Positions 23,271-33,886 of a DNA stretch of 64,000 bases are shown here, piece by piece. The position numbers and the translations under genes are program-made. Each line of letters begins with the position of its first letter. Within the stretch, counting starts at the first letter, position 1. The stretch lies in NCBI GenBank assembly GCA_951640165.1, contig OX621241.1:14203001-14267000 (forward strand), written 5' to 3'. This DNA comes from Pseudoips prasinana. Its lineage: Eukaryota > Arthropoda > Insecta > Lepidoptera > Nolidae. A model generated the notes under the pieces. It worked only from the letters and a program-made list of their open reading frames with translations. It was not told the origin of the DNA and made no database searches.

Positions 23271-25038
23271 ATATTTGACTATTCTTGGATTTTTGCCTTT
23301 TCTCAGGAATACGGCTGGATTTTGCTAATGATTTGCTGCTTCGATTTTTTATTTGGTAACTAATACTAATGGCCGAAATTTGTCAAGCACGACATGATGA
23401 TATTTTAACAACAAAACCACATATCTAAGATCAGCAATTATTTTAGAATTGAAGCCCTACTGAAACTTAGTAATGTATGTACAACTAATAAGAAAACACT
23501 CCTACTACCTAAATATATGATGTTGTTACGTACAAAATATATACTTACACGTATGTGTACTTAACACGATATCCTTAAACAATTTTAGTCTGTTAACAAT
23601 CAAGCGGCTAGTCTGAAGTGTGTTATGTTTTCAAGTGTCTGTGTATCCAGGAAGGCGTCGTTATCTGTTGAGGCTCACATCAAGTGCCCCGCTTATCTAC
23701 CCATATGTTTGATCAGGTGCTGTACAGAGCATGGTAATGTAAACCACATATTTGTACTCAAGGTCTCAACGTCTCCGTGTGACCGTGAAACCCTGCCCAG
23801 TTTTTAGATTTTAATACAATGTTTACCAAATTACTAAAAAAGCAGCACTTTACTTTGAAATCACCAGGATATTTTACAGATTGTACCGATTTCTGACAAA
23901 TTCAAATTCGTATTTAGACGTTTAACTCAGATTGGAACCGAGGTCTAAATTTATAAATCAGTATCTCAGGCTCAATCTTAAGCATGGATCCCATTTTAGT
24001 TTCATATTATACGTTTATTTGTCAGACGTTATACATTAAACTTAAATCACATGACGCTGCCAAATTTTGGACAGCGTTTAAGCATTGCCATCCTGCGTTT
24101 CCAATGCAGCTAGCATTCTCGGTACGATTCTCAATTGAAGCAATGCCGAACTATTTTTCGACGCCCAAGGATGACTTTAATTAGCTTACTTTAGACTTAC
24201 GCTTTTGTATATATTACATTATCGTTATTTTTTTTTAATCATTTAATTTAATTTTAGTTCCTTTTTTGTATTTAAAATTATTAATAACTAATTTAAATAT
24301 ATGTATGTTATGGAATTTCCTTCCTAAATAGTTTCGTCCTTATATGTGTTTCAATAAAATTCCTTTAACAGACCTCTGTTACTCTGTTAAACCGACAAAA
24401 ACTCCGGTAATAAAAGTGACTTTTAACGTAGATAACGTAAAATGTAAGTAAACTAAAAATACAAAGAGTTGGAGAAACCTTTATTCAACATTCGACGGCG
24501 TAATATATAATAAAGTATATGGTAACATCTTCAAAACCAAATTATATTTTCACAACCAATCCACCGTAATGTGTCACGTAATGACCAATAATTTACACTT
24601 TAATACTAGCACAGATACAATCTCCAGTTTTAATCTCCAGTAGAAAAGGTGTGTCAAATAAGCTCACATTTTAATCGGCTTAGTCGACGGATGTCAAATT
24701 GATATGTCAGATTTGCCTCGGGTGGTTTTAAAAGGCTAAAATTACATCAGGATGTTCTTCAAGGTCCACCAGGTTGGGAGGGTTTATTTTATGTTGTTGT
24801 CTAAAGTATACTTTGTATTGTGTATCCAATGAACGGGTGTTCACTTTTTATATAAAAATGTAACATACATTACGTACTTAACGTACATTTGTTTTATTAG
24901 GTGCTGATATGGAGCTGCCATGCATATCAAATTCTATTTTTAAATATGTAATACTTATATGGTCGTTAATGTCCAATAGGTATTATGTATTTGATTAGTT
25001 GTTATTGACTAGCTATAATTTAGTGTTGTATTGTATTT
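23271..25038. other. Spacer without supported genes
   Basis: A 66-codon ATG frame at 23984-24184 is followed by AATAAA near 24354, but no known domain or splice evidence supports a gene. A 29-bp stretch at 24522-24550 closely repeats 22935-22963. Confidence 0.4.
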
Positions 25039-25125
25039 GACGGGCCGGTTGCCGCGGTTGTCACGCGGCAGGTTATGGATTCGATTCCCACCCAGGATAG
25101 ATATTTGTAGGGATGAACATGTCTC
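25039..25125 (+). repeat. tRNA-derived SINE (family S1), 5' head only
   Basis: Head GCCGGTTGCCGCGGTTGTC, B-box-like GGATTCGATTCCC and the start of the body (CACCCAGGATAGATATTTG). The rest is missing or diverged. The frame 25031-25246 is a shadow. Confidence 0.6.
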
Positions 25126-26068
25126 TAAAGAAGAAAAAACTGGTCTTAATTACGAAAAGCTACAAAAGGTTCAATTTAATACTATTTCCGTAAGGAAAAT
25201 ACCGTTATATTTAGGTTTTATCTTCGGAAAGTTATTAACCGATTAAAATAGAAGGAAGTATATATACAATTTCTTAATATATTGTTTCTTTTAATTTTTG
25301 CGGAATGGTCCCACATAGTTTTATTCAAATCGGTCGATGCTGAGAAAAGTTGGAGTATGTTGGATGTATTTTAAATCAGCATCTATTTTTCGGTAGTTAC
25401 AACGAGAAAACCTAGCGTTAACATGTTAAATTACTTATGTCATCGTTTTTATTAAAAACAATAATTACTAATGCGAAAACTTTTCAATGTTCGTATATTT
25501 TTACATTTCTCATTTATCAACGCTAGTTTTTAATACGTTTCTCATGTAAATCTAATTTTTTCACTCATCCATCGACGGAAATGTAATGTGGGGTTCTTGA
25601 CTACGATAGTCGATCAAGCTGTCACTTGGACGTGGTGTATTGCTACGTGCAATTTCAAGCTCAATTTGAAACGGATTTAATAGATAAAAAACGAATGTGT
25701 TTTAGATCACACGACTAAAGTAAAACATAGATATTCGAAACGTAACTAAAGCTATGAAAAAGAGCGAAACAAAATGTATGTTCGCACCTCTCTCTCTTGC
25801 CCCTGTATATAATATTATATACGAAAAGTAACTCTCTAACTTCAATAAATTATATATTCCTCTTCCGTTCCTCAACGCCCGATCAGAATTTCGTCCACCT
25901 AAAGTCCAAGCTTGGCCCAAAAAATTTTTTTTTTCTTGGTCTAAAAAATATCCTGAATAGAAATCCCTGATCGTGTCAGCTGCCTCATAGGCTACGAAAA
26001 TGTATAGTTTCCTTACAAATAACTTTTAGAAACCTTTATTACTTTAAGTTTGGTATTACTTTTAAGAG

Positions 26069-26272
26069 TGCACATTTAGTGCAGTGATAAAGGTAGTCAC
26101 AGTACTGCATCAGCGCCCTTTTATTTTGGTTTCGACCCCCGCACATGATAACTATTTGTGTGGTCTATTTATAGTTGTTCTGAATCTGGGTGTGCTTCGC
26201 GTTCGTTAATTTAATTGTTGTAACGCCCTCTGCTACACTGGGATTAATTCCCATAGTGCGGTAATTGACTGA
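26069..26272 (+). repeat. tRNA-derived SINE (family S2), copy 3
   Basis: The head GTGCAGTGATAAAGGTAGTC and the B-box-like GGTTTCGACCCCC are followed by GATAACTATTTGTGTGG and AGTTGTTCTGAATCTGGGTG. It ends with the TAACGCCCTCTGC and CACTGGGATTAATTCCC segments of family S2. This is the longest S2 copy. Confidence 0.65.
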
Positions 26273-26860
26273 AAGAAAATGAACTTCGACGTAACAATAA
26301 ACTAGGTAAAGTTTCTGAAACTGTCGAAAATTTTACGTCAATAAATTTTTTGCTTAGTCGTTTACCTGTTTCAAGTTTCTTGATTAAAATAACAATTAAT
26401 ATTTTCCGTGTCGATAACTTCGTAACATTTTTAATTAGTTCTAACGAATAATAAGTTAAAGTAGGCGGTGAGCGGATATAATAATATAAATGAAATATTA
26501 TGTTTAATTAAGTACTATTATTTCCTTCGCATGGCAGATCAGTTTACCTTAGCTGTGGTTTTTTATATATTTTATAGAGGTCTGTGTTTGCTCACATGCT
26601 TGAACGATATTACACCGAGGTGAGACGTAACGGTTTCGGAACTTAATGCGAAGATAAGAGCCTTACGGTACTTAAATAAGGTGAGCAGCCCAATGGCGTG
26701 AGTGAAAAAACCCTTGGCGAATAATTTTACGAATAATACAATACACATATATTACTGACAGGCACGCCCAAAAAACTAGTGGTTATGGACCTTATGGTGG
26801 TGGTATATTGCTATTTTTACCTCTCCTAATCAGAGGCTTTAGTTAATAAAACACGTAATG

Positions 26861-26981
26861 TACGAACGAGTTCGAGTTCTCGATGGATATGCAGTGCTAT
26901 GGTTGGTTACTTTCGTGATGGCGTGATAAGCTTTGCTAATGACAACGATTCGTTTCCATCGAGAAATGGAATTCGTTCATA
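26861..26981. repeat. Imperfect inverted repeat, arms about 27 bp
   Basis: The left arm (GAACGAGTTCGAGTTCTCGA, then TGGA) pairs with the right arm TCCATCGAGAAATGGAATTC, then GTTC, with three or four mismatches around a 67-bp spacer. It could be a MITE relic or a hairpin RNA precursor. No second copy was seen. Confidence 0.5.
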
Positions 26982-28098
26982 CGTTTAAATTTCTGTAGAC
27001 TCGTATTGTTGTAGCGAAGTTCCTTCAGGTAATTAGATCCCAATTAGCTTCAAAATAAAATAATCAACCCGTAAACCAAGCGGGAAGATTATGCTACCCC
27101 ACGAATGAGTGGACGCATTCGTGTGGGAGGCTCATGTGTATCAGTGGATATGAATCGGCCGTCATGATGATACATAAAATAAAACAGATCAGAAATAACA
27201 ATTATTATGCTATACTATATAGTTCCTCCCAGCAGTTTCGCTTGCGTTATTCTCTGGGATAGTACCAATTTATTTTGTTTGAAGTATTGTATCAATTCTT
27301 CTGTACCCATGACCGTTGTCCGTGCGCAAAATTTTATTTTGATTCTTTGAGTAGTAACGATACCGAGCGTAACAAATAATTATAATTATCACGACGATTT
27401 TACAAACAAAGTAATAAAAGAATTTCTCGCTTTTTAACACTAAACTAATGTAAACCTGAGCAACGAATTGAACGAAGGATGGACACTAAATACCTAAAAC
27501 CCTGTAAGAATAAGCGGCCAGCAACTTCCAATATTGCTGTAGAGTGTTTGTATACTCTACGGTTTTATTATATAGTGTAACCAATAGTTACGTAAAAATA
27601 AGCCCAAACTCAAAATATCTTACCTACCTACTGGACTGAATTAATACCCTATAACATCTCGATGATAATCCGTAGATTATAAAAACACCGCTTTACTAAA
27701 TGTAAATATGTAAAATCTTTAAAATATAGTAGGCAGCGTAGGAAAAGACATTTCTTTTTGTAAAATTAATCTTATGAAGATTGTTTTATTTTTTAATTTA
27801 TTACGAAGAACGCAACGGGCACCAAAATGTTTGTTTTATCTATATCTGCCAACCAAGTGTCATAACATATTGTAATATTATTAATCCCAGGTTTGTTTTG
27901 CGTGCGTTATTTTTTTATATTAAATCATTGAAATTGAATCGTTAACTGTCTTGAGAGATGATTCTTTTTGTAACACGAGAGAAATTTTCGAAGGAATGCG
28001 ACAAGGTTTGTCTCTTAGTGAATTTATTTTTTATCAAGTTGCCATATACAGCCAGCATAGCACAGAAAACAGAAAAAAAATAAACGCTGCGTTGTAAT

Positions 28099-28242
28099 GG
28101 CAACCTTCAAGAAGCGAGCCTATTCCTTTCTCTTAAAGGCTGGCAACGCACTTGCGGCTTCTCTGATGTTGCGGGTATCCATGGGCGGCGGTGATCACTT
28201 ACCATCAGGTGACCCACTTACTCATATGCCTTACTATTATAT
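28099..28242 (-). repeat. Interspersed repeat W, copy 2
   Basis: Reverse-oriented relative of 14155-14300, sharing CAACCTTCAAGAAGCGAGCC, GGCGGTGATCACTTACCATC and AGGTGACCCACTTACTCATA. The frame at 28097-28417 is a shadow of the repeat. Confidence 0.75.
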
Positions 28243-28622
28243 TTTAAAAAAAACTAAACGACTGTTACATATACTACCATGTCATCGTACTAAACCATAT
28301 TCGTACTGGTTCTCTGGGACTAGTAGTCTATCCTTAAAGGAAAGGAAGAAATGCAGGAAAAATGAGGAAAGAAAAAATTGCAAGGAGTGTTCCAACTTAC
28401 ATTTCACCAATTTTTAGCCCACCAGTAAAATGAAAGTAAACATCATTACGGTAATTTTGCCTAAAAAAGGGTAAGAAACTTATGGACACGTAATCAAATT
28501 AAATTCCAAGCCAGAATTGTAGCGCCGTTATTATTTGAGTCTATATTGAGTTGATGATGCCTTTCTTTATATATCCTAACCTATCAAAATAATACTACAG
28601 ACATAATCTCATAATACCAATC

Positions 28623-28768
28623 TCCTTTCTCCTAGTTCCCCTCGTTCCCGTAAATTCCTACACATTGTCGAGTCATGCAGTTTGCATATTTTGCCTCTTC
28701 AGGCTACTCACCACAATGCGTCTGGTGACGATACTTGGCTCGACATCATCCTTACCTAAAATCCATCC
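28623..28768 (+). pseudogene. Endonuclease domain remnant of the LINE
   Basis: In the frame of the reverse transcriptase ORF, this stretch encodes SRKFLHIVESCSLH, then GDDTWLDIILT, then a stop, then NPSLVSSHGQHD. The order GDD, TWLDIIL and SHGQHDAPGFS is typical of the C-terminal part of CR1/Jockey endonuclease domains. The TAA at 28757 breaks the frame. Together with the lost Asp of the SDH motif, the endonuclease is certainly inactive. Confidence 0.7.
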
Positions 28769-31012
28769 TTGGTTTCCTCCCACGGACAGCACGATGCTCC
28801 TGGATTTTCCCATCATGACCTCACTTACATATCCTATATCCTTAAGCCCCCCAAGCCCAAACCCAGAGTACTGCGCGTGCGTTCTTTTGCTCGGATGAAT
28901 GTAGAAAATTTGGTTAGTGATGCGGCTAAAATCAACTGGAAGCAGTTAATGGAGGCCGCTAATTTAAACGATAAACTTAGTATCTTTAACGAGACTGTCA
29001 CTAGGTTATACAATATCCATGCACCTATCAAAAACGTCAAATTCAAGCGTCCACCTGCACCTTGGATGTCGCAAGGGATTCAAATGGCTATGCGACGTAG
29101 AGACCGTGCCTTTCGGAAGTACAAAAGGGATCGGTCTGAAGAGCATTGGGGATTATTTAAGGTTGCTAGGAACCGGTGCAATAAGATGATACGTGACGCT
29201 AAACGCCGACACATTCTTGATAACTTATCTGCTTCTACTCCTGCTGGTATCTGGAAGTTTCTCGGAACACTTGGTATCGGCAAATCGCGACATTTAGACC
29301 TTCCTACATCAATTGGATTAGATGATCTAAATCATCATTTCTCCACCACTTCGTCTTTGGATCATCTTACCAAAAGTCAAACTATCGCCTTTGTAAATGG
29401 TCTAACGCGTCCAAACATTAATCCTTTCCACTTTGTTCCAGTTGGTTCTGAAGATATCAAAAAGACCATCCTTTCCATGAAATCCAATGCGGTTGGCTGT
29501 GATAACATCAGCCGACGTATGTTAATACCAATCCTTAACCACCTCCTTCCTGCGATATCCCATATTATCAACTATTCCTTAGACCATGGATCTTTCCCTT
29601 CCTTATGGCAGAAGGCTTATGTCCACCCACTTCCTAAAATCTCCAATCCTGTACTTCCCACTGACTACCGTCCTATCTCCATCCTCCCTTTCCTATCTAA
29701 AGTACTTGAGTCCACTGGCCATAAACAACTTTCCTATTTTATTCTGTCCAATAACCTCATTAGTCCCTATCAATCTGGGTTTCGGCCCGGGCATAGTACC
29801 ACCACAGCTCTCCTAAAAGTGACTGGCGATATTAGGGCTGGTATGGAGGACACTATGGTCACAATTCTGGTCTTAGTTGACTTCTCGAATGCCTTTAATA
29901 CCGTCAGTCACGATGTCCTATTATGTATCCTCTCCCATCTTAAGGTATCTGACGAATCTCTGGTCTGGTTTACTTCCTATCTTCGTGGGCGTAAACAGTC
30001 TGTTCGCGTCGGTGAGAATTTATCAAACTGGTGCGATTTGGACAATGGCGTCCCACAAGGCGGTATCCTTTCTCCCCTTTTATTTTCAATATTTATTAAT
30101 CTCTTATCAAAGAATTTTCTCTGTTCGTATCATCTTTACGCCGATGACCTGCAACTTTATGCACAGACGAGTGTTGACAAGATACCGGAAGCGTATGATA
30201 AGGTTAATAGGGATCTAGATTACATAAACGAATGGTCCAACCAGTTTGGACTGACCGTTAATCCCTTAAAGTCGCAAGCCATCTTAGTGGGTAGTTCCCG
30301 AACTATGTCTAAAGTCAATGCCGGTACTCTTCCCCCTGTAATTTTCAACAACACTGTCATTCCGATCAGCCAGAATGTCAAGAATCTTGGTTTGTTGATA
30401 GATGATACTCTGAGCTGGCAAAACCAAATTGCCTGCGTAAGTCAGAAAATAACCGGAATTTTGCGCTCTCTGTACAGACTCAGGAAATTCTTGCCATCTG
30501 AGACCAAAGTTACGCTCGTGCAGGTCTTACTCTTTCCTATAATCGACTATGGTGATGTGTGCTACTTCGACCTGAATGCAGATCAACTCAATAAACTAGA
30601 CCGTCTTCTGAATAACTGCATTCGATTTATATTCAATCTCCGTAAGTATGATCATGTGTCTACTTACCGTGATCAACTAAATTGGATGCCCATTCGGCAC
30701 CGAAGAAAGCTAAGGGCTCTCACTACTCTATTTTCATTTCTTAACTCTCCTACTTCTCCTGCTTACTTAGCTTCCTATTTTCAATACCTTTCTTCTAACC
30801 ACAATAAAAATCTTCGTTCTTCCTATAACCGTCTTTTACAATGCCCTTCTCACCGGACTAACTTTCTCCATTCTTCGTTTTTCGTACAATCTGTACTTCT
30901 TTGGAATGCGCTACCCCTTGAAATCAGAATGGCTAAGACTCGATACACGTTTAAAAATAAAATCCGTAAGTACTTTCTTAGTACTATTAAGGCAGAATCA
31001 TCTCCACAATAA
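28769..31012 (+). CDS. LINE ORF2 remnant: reverse transcriptase with endonuclease tail
   Basis: The longest frame in the window: 747 codons, beginning at a TTG, so the start is arbitrary. The same frame is open further upstream to the element's 5' edge except for a stop codon (TAA) at 28757-28759. Residues 1-40 are the end of the endonuclease domain. The motif expected as Ser-Asp-His reads Ser14-His15-His16, so the catalytic Asp is lost. The reverse transcriptase core runs from about residue 275 to 520. It has YRPIS near 300, YQSGFRPGHSTT near 334, motif A VDFSNAF near 370-376, GVPQGGILSP at 427-436 and the active site YADD at 457-460. The C-terminus has LWNALPLEIR near 711 and ends in TAA. 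In autonomous relatives it copies element RNA at a nicked target. This copy cannot be autonomous because it lacks most of the endonuclease and ORF1. Confidence 0.9.
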   Translation: MVSSHGQHDAPGFSHHDLTYISYILKPPKPKPRVLRVRSFARMNVENLVSDAAKINWKQLMEAANLNDKLSIFNETVTRLYNIHAPIKNVKFKRPPAPWMSQGIQMAMRRRDRAFRKYKRDRSEEHWGLFKVARNRCNKMIRDAKRRHILDNLSASTPAGIWKFLGTLGIGKSRHLDLPTSIGLDDLNHHFSTTSSLDHLTKSQTIAFVNGLTRPNINPFHFVPVGSEDIKKTILSMKSNAVGCDNISRRMLIPILNHLLPAISHIINYSLDHGSFPSLWQKAYVHPLPKISNPVLPTDYRPISILPFLSKVLESTGHKQLSYFILSNNLISPYQSGFRPGHSTTTALLKVTGDIRAGMEDTMVTILVLVDFSNAFNTVSHDVLLCILSHLKVSDESLVWFTSYLRGRKQSVRVGENLSNWCDLDNGVPQGGILSPLLFSIFINLLSKNFLCSYHLYADDLQLYAQTSVDKIPEAYDKVNRDLDYINEWSNQFGLTVNPLKSQAILVGSSRTMSKVNAGTLPPVIFNNTVIPISQNVKNLGLLIDDTLSWQNQIACVSQKITGILRSLYRLRKFLPSETKVTLVQVLLFPIIDYGDVCYFDLNADQLNKLDRLLNNCIRFIFNLRKYDHVSTYRDQLNWMPIRHRRKLRALTTLFSFLNSPTSPAYLASYFQYLSSNHNKNLRSSYNRLLQCPSHRTNFLHSSFFVQSVLLWNALPLEIRMAKTRYTFKNKIRKYFLSTIKAESSPQ

Positions 31013-31340
31013 TATTTGTATGTATATGTTATTATATATATATATTATTTATTTATTTATATTGCTGTATATATTTATTTTATATATTCATATATGATAT
31101 TTATATGGATGTACTATCCGTTATGTGAAGTTTCTTCTTATTGTTTCTTTTTTATTTAGTAATATGTTTTGTATGTCTTCTTAACTTGCTTTGTCCTTTA
31201 TTGAAATTTATAGTGCACCTACTATAGTTTTGTCTGCATCACCCAAAGGTAGACTGGTAGAAAATGCCTACGGCATTAAGTCCGCCTATGTACTTAATGT
31301 GCATGAAGTTTTAAAATAAATAAAAAATAAATAAATAATC

Positions 31341-31880
31341 ATACCAATCATACCATTGATTGATGAACTTGTTTAGACTACCTATTGCTAGGCACCTTAT
31401 AAGGATATTCAATCAAACACGGACCAACTTTTTGCATTCTCTCCAATCTCCCTACCTACTTAATAATATTTTATGAAGTAGCACCAGGAATAAATAGCAT
31501 TATTATCTAATGGAAATAATGCGATAAAACGTGCCTTTTTTTCCAACACCTCTATTTTTTACCTCACCGTAATACCCACATTCATTATTCAAGTTGTTGT
31601 TTTTTTTATATAAATACCTTCGAGCTCATACAGCGTAAATGCAAAAATAATGATGGCTCATTCCGTAGTATTTTATTGGCATTTCAATTTTATCGAACAT
31701 CAGTGCCGAAAGAAAAGAAAAATCAAGAGTCGTGACCCAACGGGCGGCATACTCGGTGGGCGTTACTGAGATAAGCAAAAAATATGTTTGTATAGGAGTT
31801 TTCTTAATCATACAGAAGGAAAATATATGGCTGTTGATATTTAATATGAACAAAGAATATTATTGAGCTTGTTTTATTTG
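31341..31880. other. Spacer, nothing recognised
   Basis: AT-rich. A minus-strand 75-codon frame at 31626-31853 shows no known domain. Confidence 0.4.
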
Positions 31881-31949
31881 GAGAATACGAGATAGCCTAG
31901 TGGTTAGATCGTTGGACTGTGGAATCAAACCCACCCAAAGTACACTACT
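31881..31949 (+). repeat. tRNA-derived SINE (family S1), left half of an interrupted copy
   Basis: The head GATAGCCTAGTGGTTAGATC and the decayed B box GGAATCAAACCC belong to family S1. The element stops at 31949 with AAGTACACTACT and resumes at 32223 after a LINE insertion. Confidence 0.7.
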
Positions 31950-32210
31950 ATGGATGCTGAAGAAACGGTCGCGCACGTGCTACTCGAGTGCACAGACATC
32001 ACAAAAATCCGGAAGGAAACCCTGGGATCACCAGGAACTCTTACGGAAGCCCTGAGAAGTTTTGGAGACCTGATATGCTTCTGGAGGGAGGTGGGCTGGA
32101 TGGAATGAAGGCTGCTATGGCTCACGTACAATGGTCCACATCAGGACTAAGTGCGGAATCCACACCCACTAGCATATTAGTGGGGACAAATGATGATGAT
32201 GATGATGATG
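31950..32210 (+). mobile_element. 5'-truncated LINE (R1/I-like) inserted in a SINE
   Basis: It encodes 52 codons to a TGA at 32106-32108: MDAEETVAHVLLEC (His9 and Cys14 are the end of a Cys-His zinc knuckle) and later FWREVGWME. This is the C-terminal end typical of R1/I-type LINE ORF2. A short 3' UTR ends in a run of TGATGATGATGA-type repeats. The 12-bp AAGTACACTACT occurs at 31938-31949 and again at 32211-32222, a clear target duplication of a recent, severely 5'-truncated insertion. Confidence 0.9.
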
Positions 32211-32222
32211 AAGTACACTACT

Positions 32223-32395
32223 GACTTTTCTTGTGCGTATTAGACATTAGTCAATCAATCATTTGTCCTGAGTCTGGGTGTAACTATCTATATAAGTATG
32301 TATTTGCGAAATAAAAGTTGTATAAGTAGTACATCAGTTATCTGATTTCTATAGTATCTCGATCAGGTGGCGTGTGAATAATGTCCTAGGATAAA
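32223..32395 (+). repeat. tRNA-derived SINE (family S1), right half of the interrupted copy
   Basis: It continues the S1 body: CAATCATTTGTCCTGAGTCT, GGGTGTAACTATCTATATAA and the tail AGGTGGCGTGTGAATAATGT, then CCTAGGAT and an A run. Joined to 31881-31949 it gives a normal S1 copy. Confidence 0.7.
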
Positions 32396-32867
32396 AAAAA
32401 GAAAAAATGTATGAAAACGAAATATACATAAGTATCGTCTGCCTCCTATGGACACTCCAAATTTTGTTCTCGTCATACCGGACCTGGCAATGTGACATAA
32501 ACCAACTTTACAATCAATGAAAAAACATCAATCTAAATTAATTTCAGTTCCACTGAGGTAATAAAAACAAAAAGTGTATTATCGCAGCTCCAACATCGTT
32601 CCCCGTCAATAATTACGCTCCTGACACAAAAACTGAAGCTCATTTCCCATGACTGTGTAGTTAGATGGATTATTTCAATCGTATGTATAATGAACTAGGT
32701 TTTCCATTACCTATTTTATAGAGGAAATACGATCAACTTTATACTTTATTGAACGCAAGATTGCATTTAATTCGTTGAAGAATTCAACCTTCACCTTATG
32801 TTGGTTGTTTAATACTTAAGGTGGTTTAACTTGTTAATTTACTTTTTCGCGACAAAATTATATCAAC

Positions 32868-32942
32868 AGCCTAGTTGGCCTGGGTGGTAGATACGTGCCT
32901 TTCACGCAGCAGGTCATGTCGTGGCTTCGATTCCCACCCAGG
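32868..32942 (+). repeat. tRNA-derived SINE (family S1), left half of a second interrupted copy
   Basis: The head CAGCCTAGTTGGCCTGGGTG and the B-box-like GGCTTCGATTCCC belong to S1. It stops at CACCCAGG, where an inverted-repeat element is inserted. Confidence 0.75.
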
Positions 32943-33182
32943 GGGGCTACCGGCTAAGTCGCCGAACATCGGGATAGTGATCGGCCTTCAAACAAATAAA
33001 GTTTAAAAATAACTTAAACGATCGTTAAATCGGCTTCGACGTTGGAAATCGATTCCGGACCATTTACGACGTCACATGTGCTCATGGAAGCCGATTTAAC
33101 GATTGATTAAGTCATTTTTAACCTGTATTTATTTGAACGCCGATCACTATCCCTATGTTCGGCGAATTAGCCGGTAGGCCCC
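32943..33182. mobile_element. MITE family 4: 240-bp foldback element inserted in a SINE
   Basis: The left arm (from GGGGCTACCGGCTAAGTCGC to ATCGTTAAATCGGCTTC at 33037) and the right arm (33087-33182) are reverse complements over about 97 bp at about 90% identity. The spacer is about 49 bp. It sits in an S1 SINE whose two halves, 32868-32942 and 33183-33345, join cleanly. The sequence CCAGG is present on both sides and may be the target duplication. No coding content. It is the only copy seen here. Confidence 0.85.
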
Positions 33183-33345
33183 CAGGAAAGACATTAGTGT
33201 GCATGTACATTTCTGTTTGTCTTGAGTCTGATGTAATTATCTATATCAGTATGTATTTTCTGGTTTCCATATTACAAGTTCTGCTTAGTTTGGGATCAGC
33301 TGGCCGTGTGTGTATAATGTCCCTGGATATCAATATTATTATCGT
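33183..33345 (+). repeat. tRNA-derived SINE (family S1), right half of the second interrupted copy
   Basis: It resumes with GAAAGACATTAGTGTGCATG, CATTTCTGTTTGTCTTGAGT and the tail CTGCTTAGTTTGGGATCAGC, then TGGCCGTGTGTGTATAATGT. The TATCAATATTATTATC after it may be flank. Confidence 0.75.
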
Positions 33346-33664
33346 ATATTATTAGGACCATAAAACCGCTTGTTTATCCATTCACCGCATTAGAAAAGTA
33401 ATTTAAAAATAATTGAAAACCTTACTTCGCCTTCTATACAAACTGTTAATCAGCTCATACATGCTCACCCTTACGTAAATAAATCAAAAATTGTTTAACT
33501 CTACGTTTAAATTATAAGTTTCTGAAGCTTGCCATTCTCAGCTTTCTGCATTTAATTTCTTAGAAACTATCTCCCTACTGATCAATCATAAAGATGCAAA
33601 CTATCATTTCGTTCTAAGTATAAAAAATTACATTATACTGGGATCAATTTCCGTGCATATATTA

Positions 33665-33886
33665 AATCTTAGGACAACTAACACACGGCTATCCGATCCC
33701 AACCTAGGCAAAACCACTATGGCAACCCGACAACTGATAAACATACCTACTTATTTAATTCTTAAAACCCAGTCTGAACAAATAATCGTGTTCATCACAC
33801 AAATATTTGTCCTTGGTGGGAAATGAACTCACGACCTATGCCTCAGCAGTCAAAGTCACAAACCAATAGACCAACTGGCCAGTCAG
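33665..33886 (-). repeat. tRNA-derived SINE (family S1), minus strand
   Basis: On the minus strand the head carries GGCCAGTTGGTCTATTGGTT and a decayed B box. The body CAAATATTTGTGTGATGAAC and the tail TAGGTTGGGATCGGATAGCC follow. It lies directly beside the tandem duplication starting at 33883. Confidence 0.75.

Larger units (their letters stand above)
28623..31340 (+). mobile_element. 5'-truncated non-LTR retrotransposon (LINE, CR1/Jockey-like)
   Basis: The element holds the tail of an apurinic-type endonuclease domain, a full reverse transcriptase, a 3' UTR with GGCATTAAGTCCGCC near 31273-31287, and an AAATAAATAAATAA-type tail ending at 31340. A 9-bp direct repeat ATACCAATC at 28614-28622 and 31341-31349 exactly brackets it and is the likely target duplication. 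The 5' part (any ORF1 and most of the endonuclease) is missing, the usual result of incomplete reverse transcription. CR1/Jockey group assignment is by the YADDLQLY motif and the C-terminal LWNALPLEIR. The exact clade is open. Confidence 0.9.

Noticed and set aside
28834..29816. Several short frames within the LINE on both strands
   Set aside because: All overlap the 747-codon reverse transcriptase frame and are its shadows.
32188..32210. GAT microsatellite
   Set aside because: It is the 3' tail of the inserted LINE fragment, not an independent tandem repeat.
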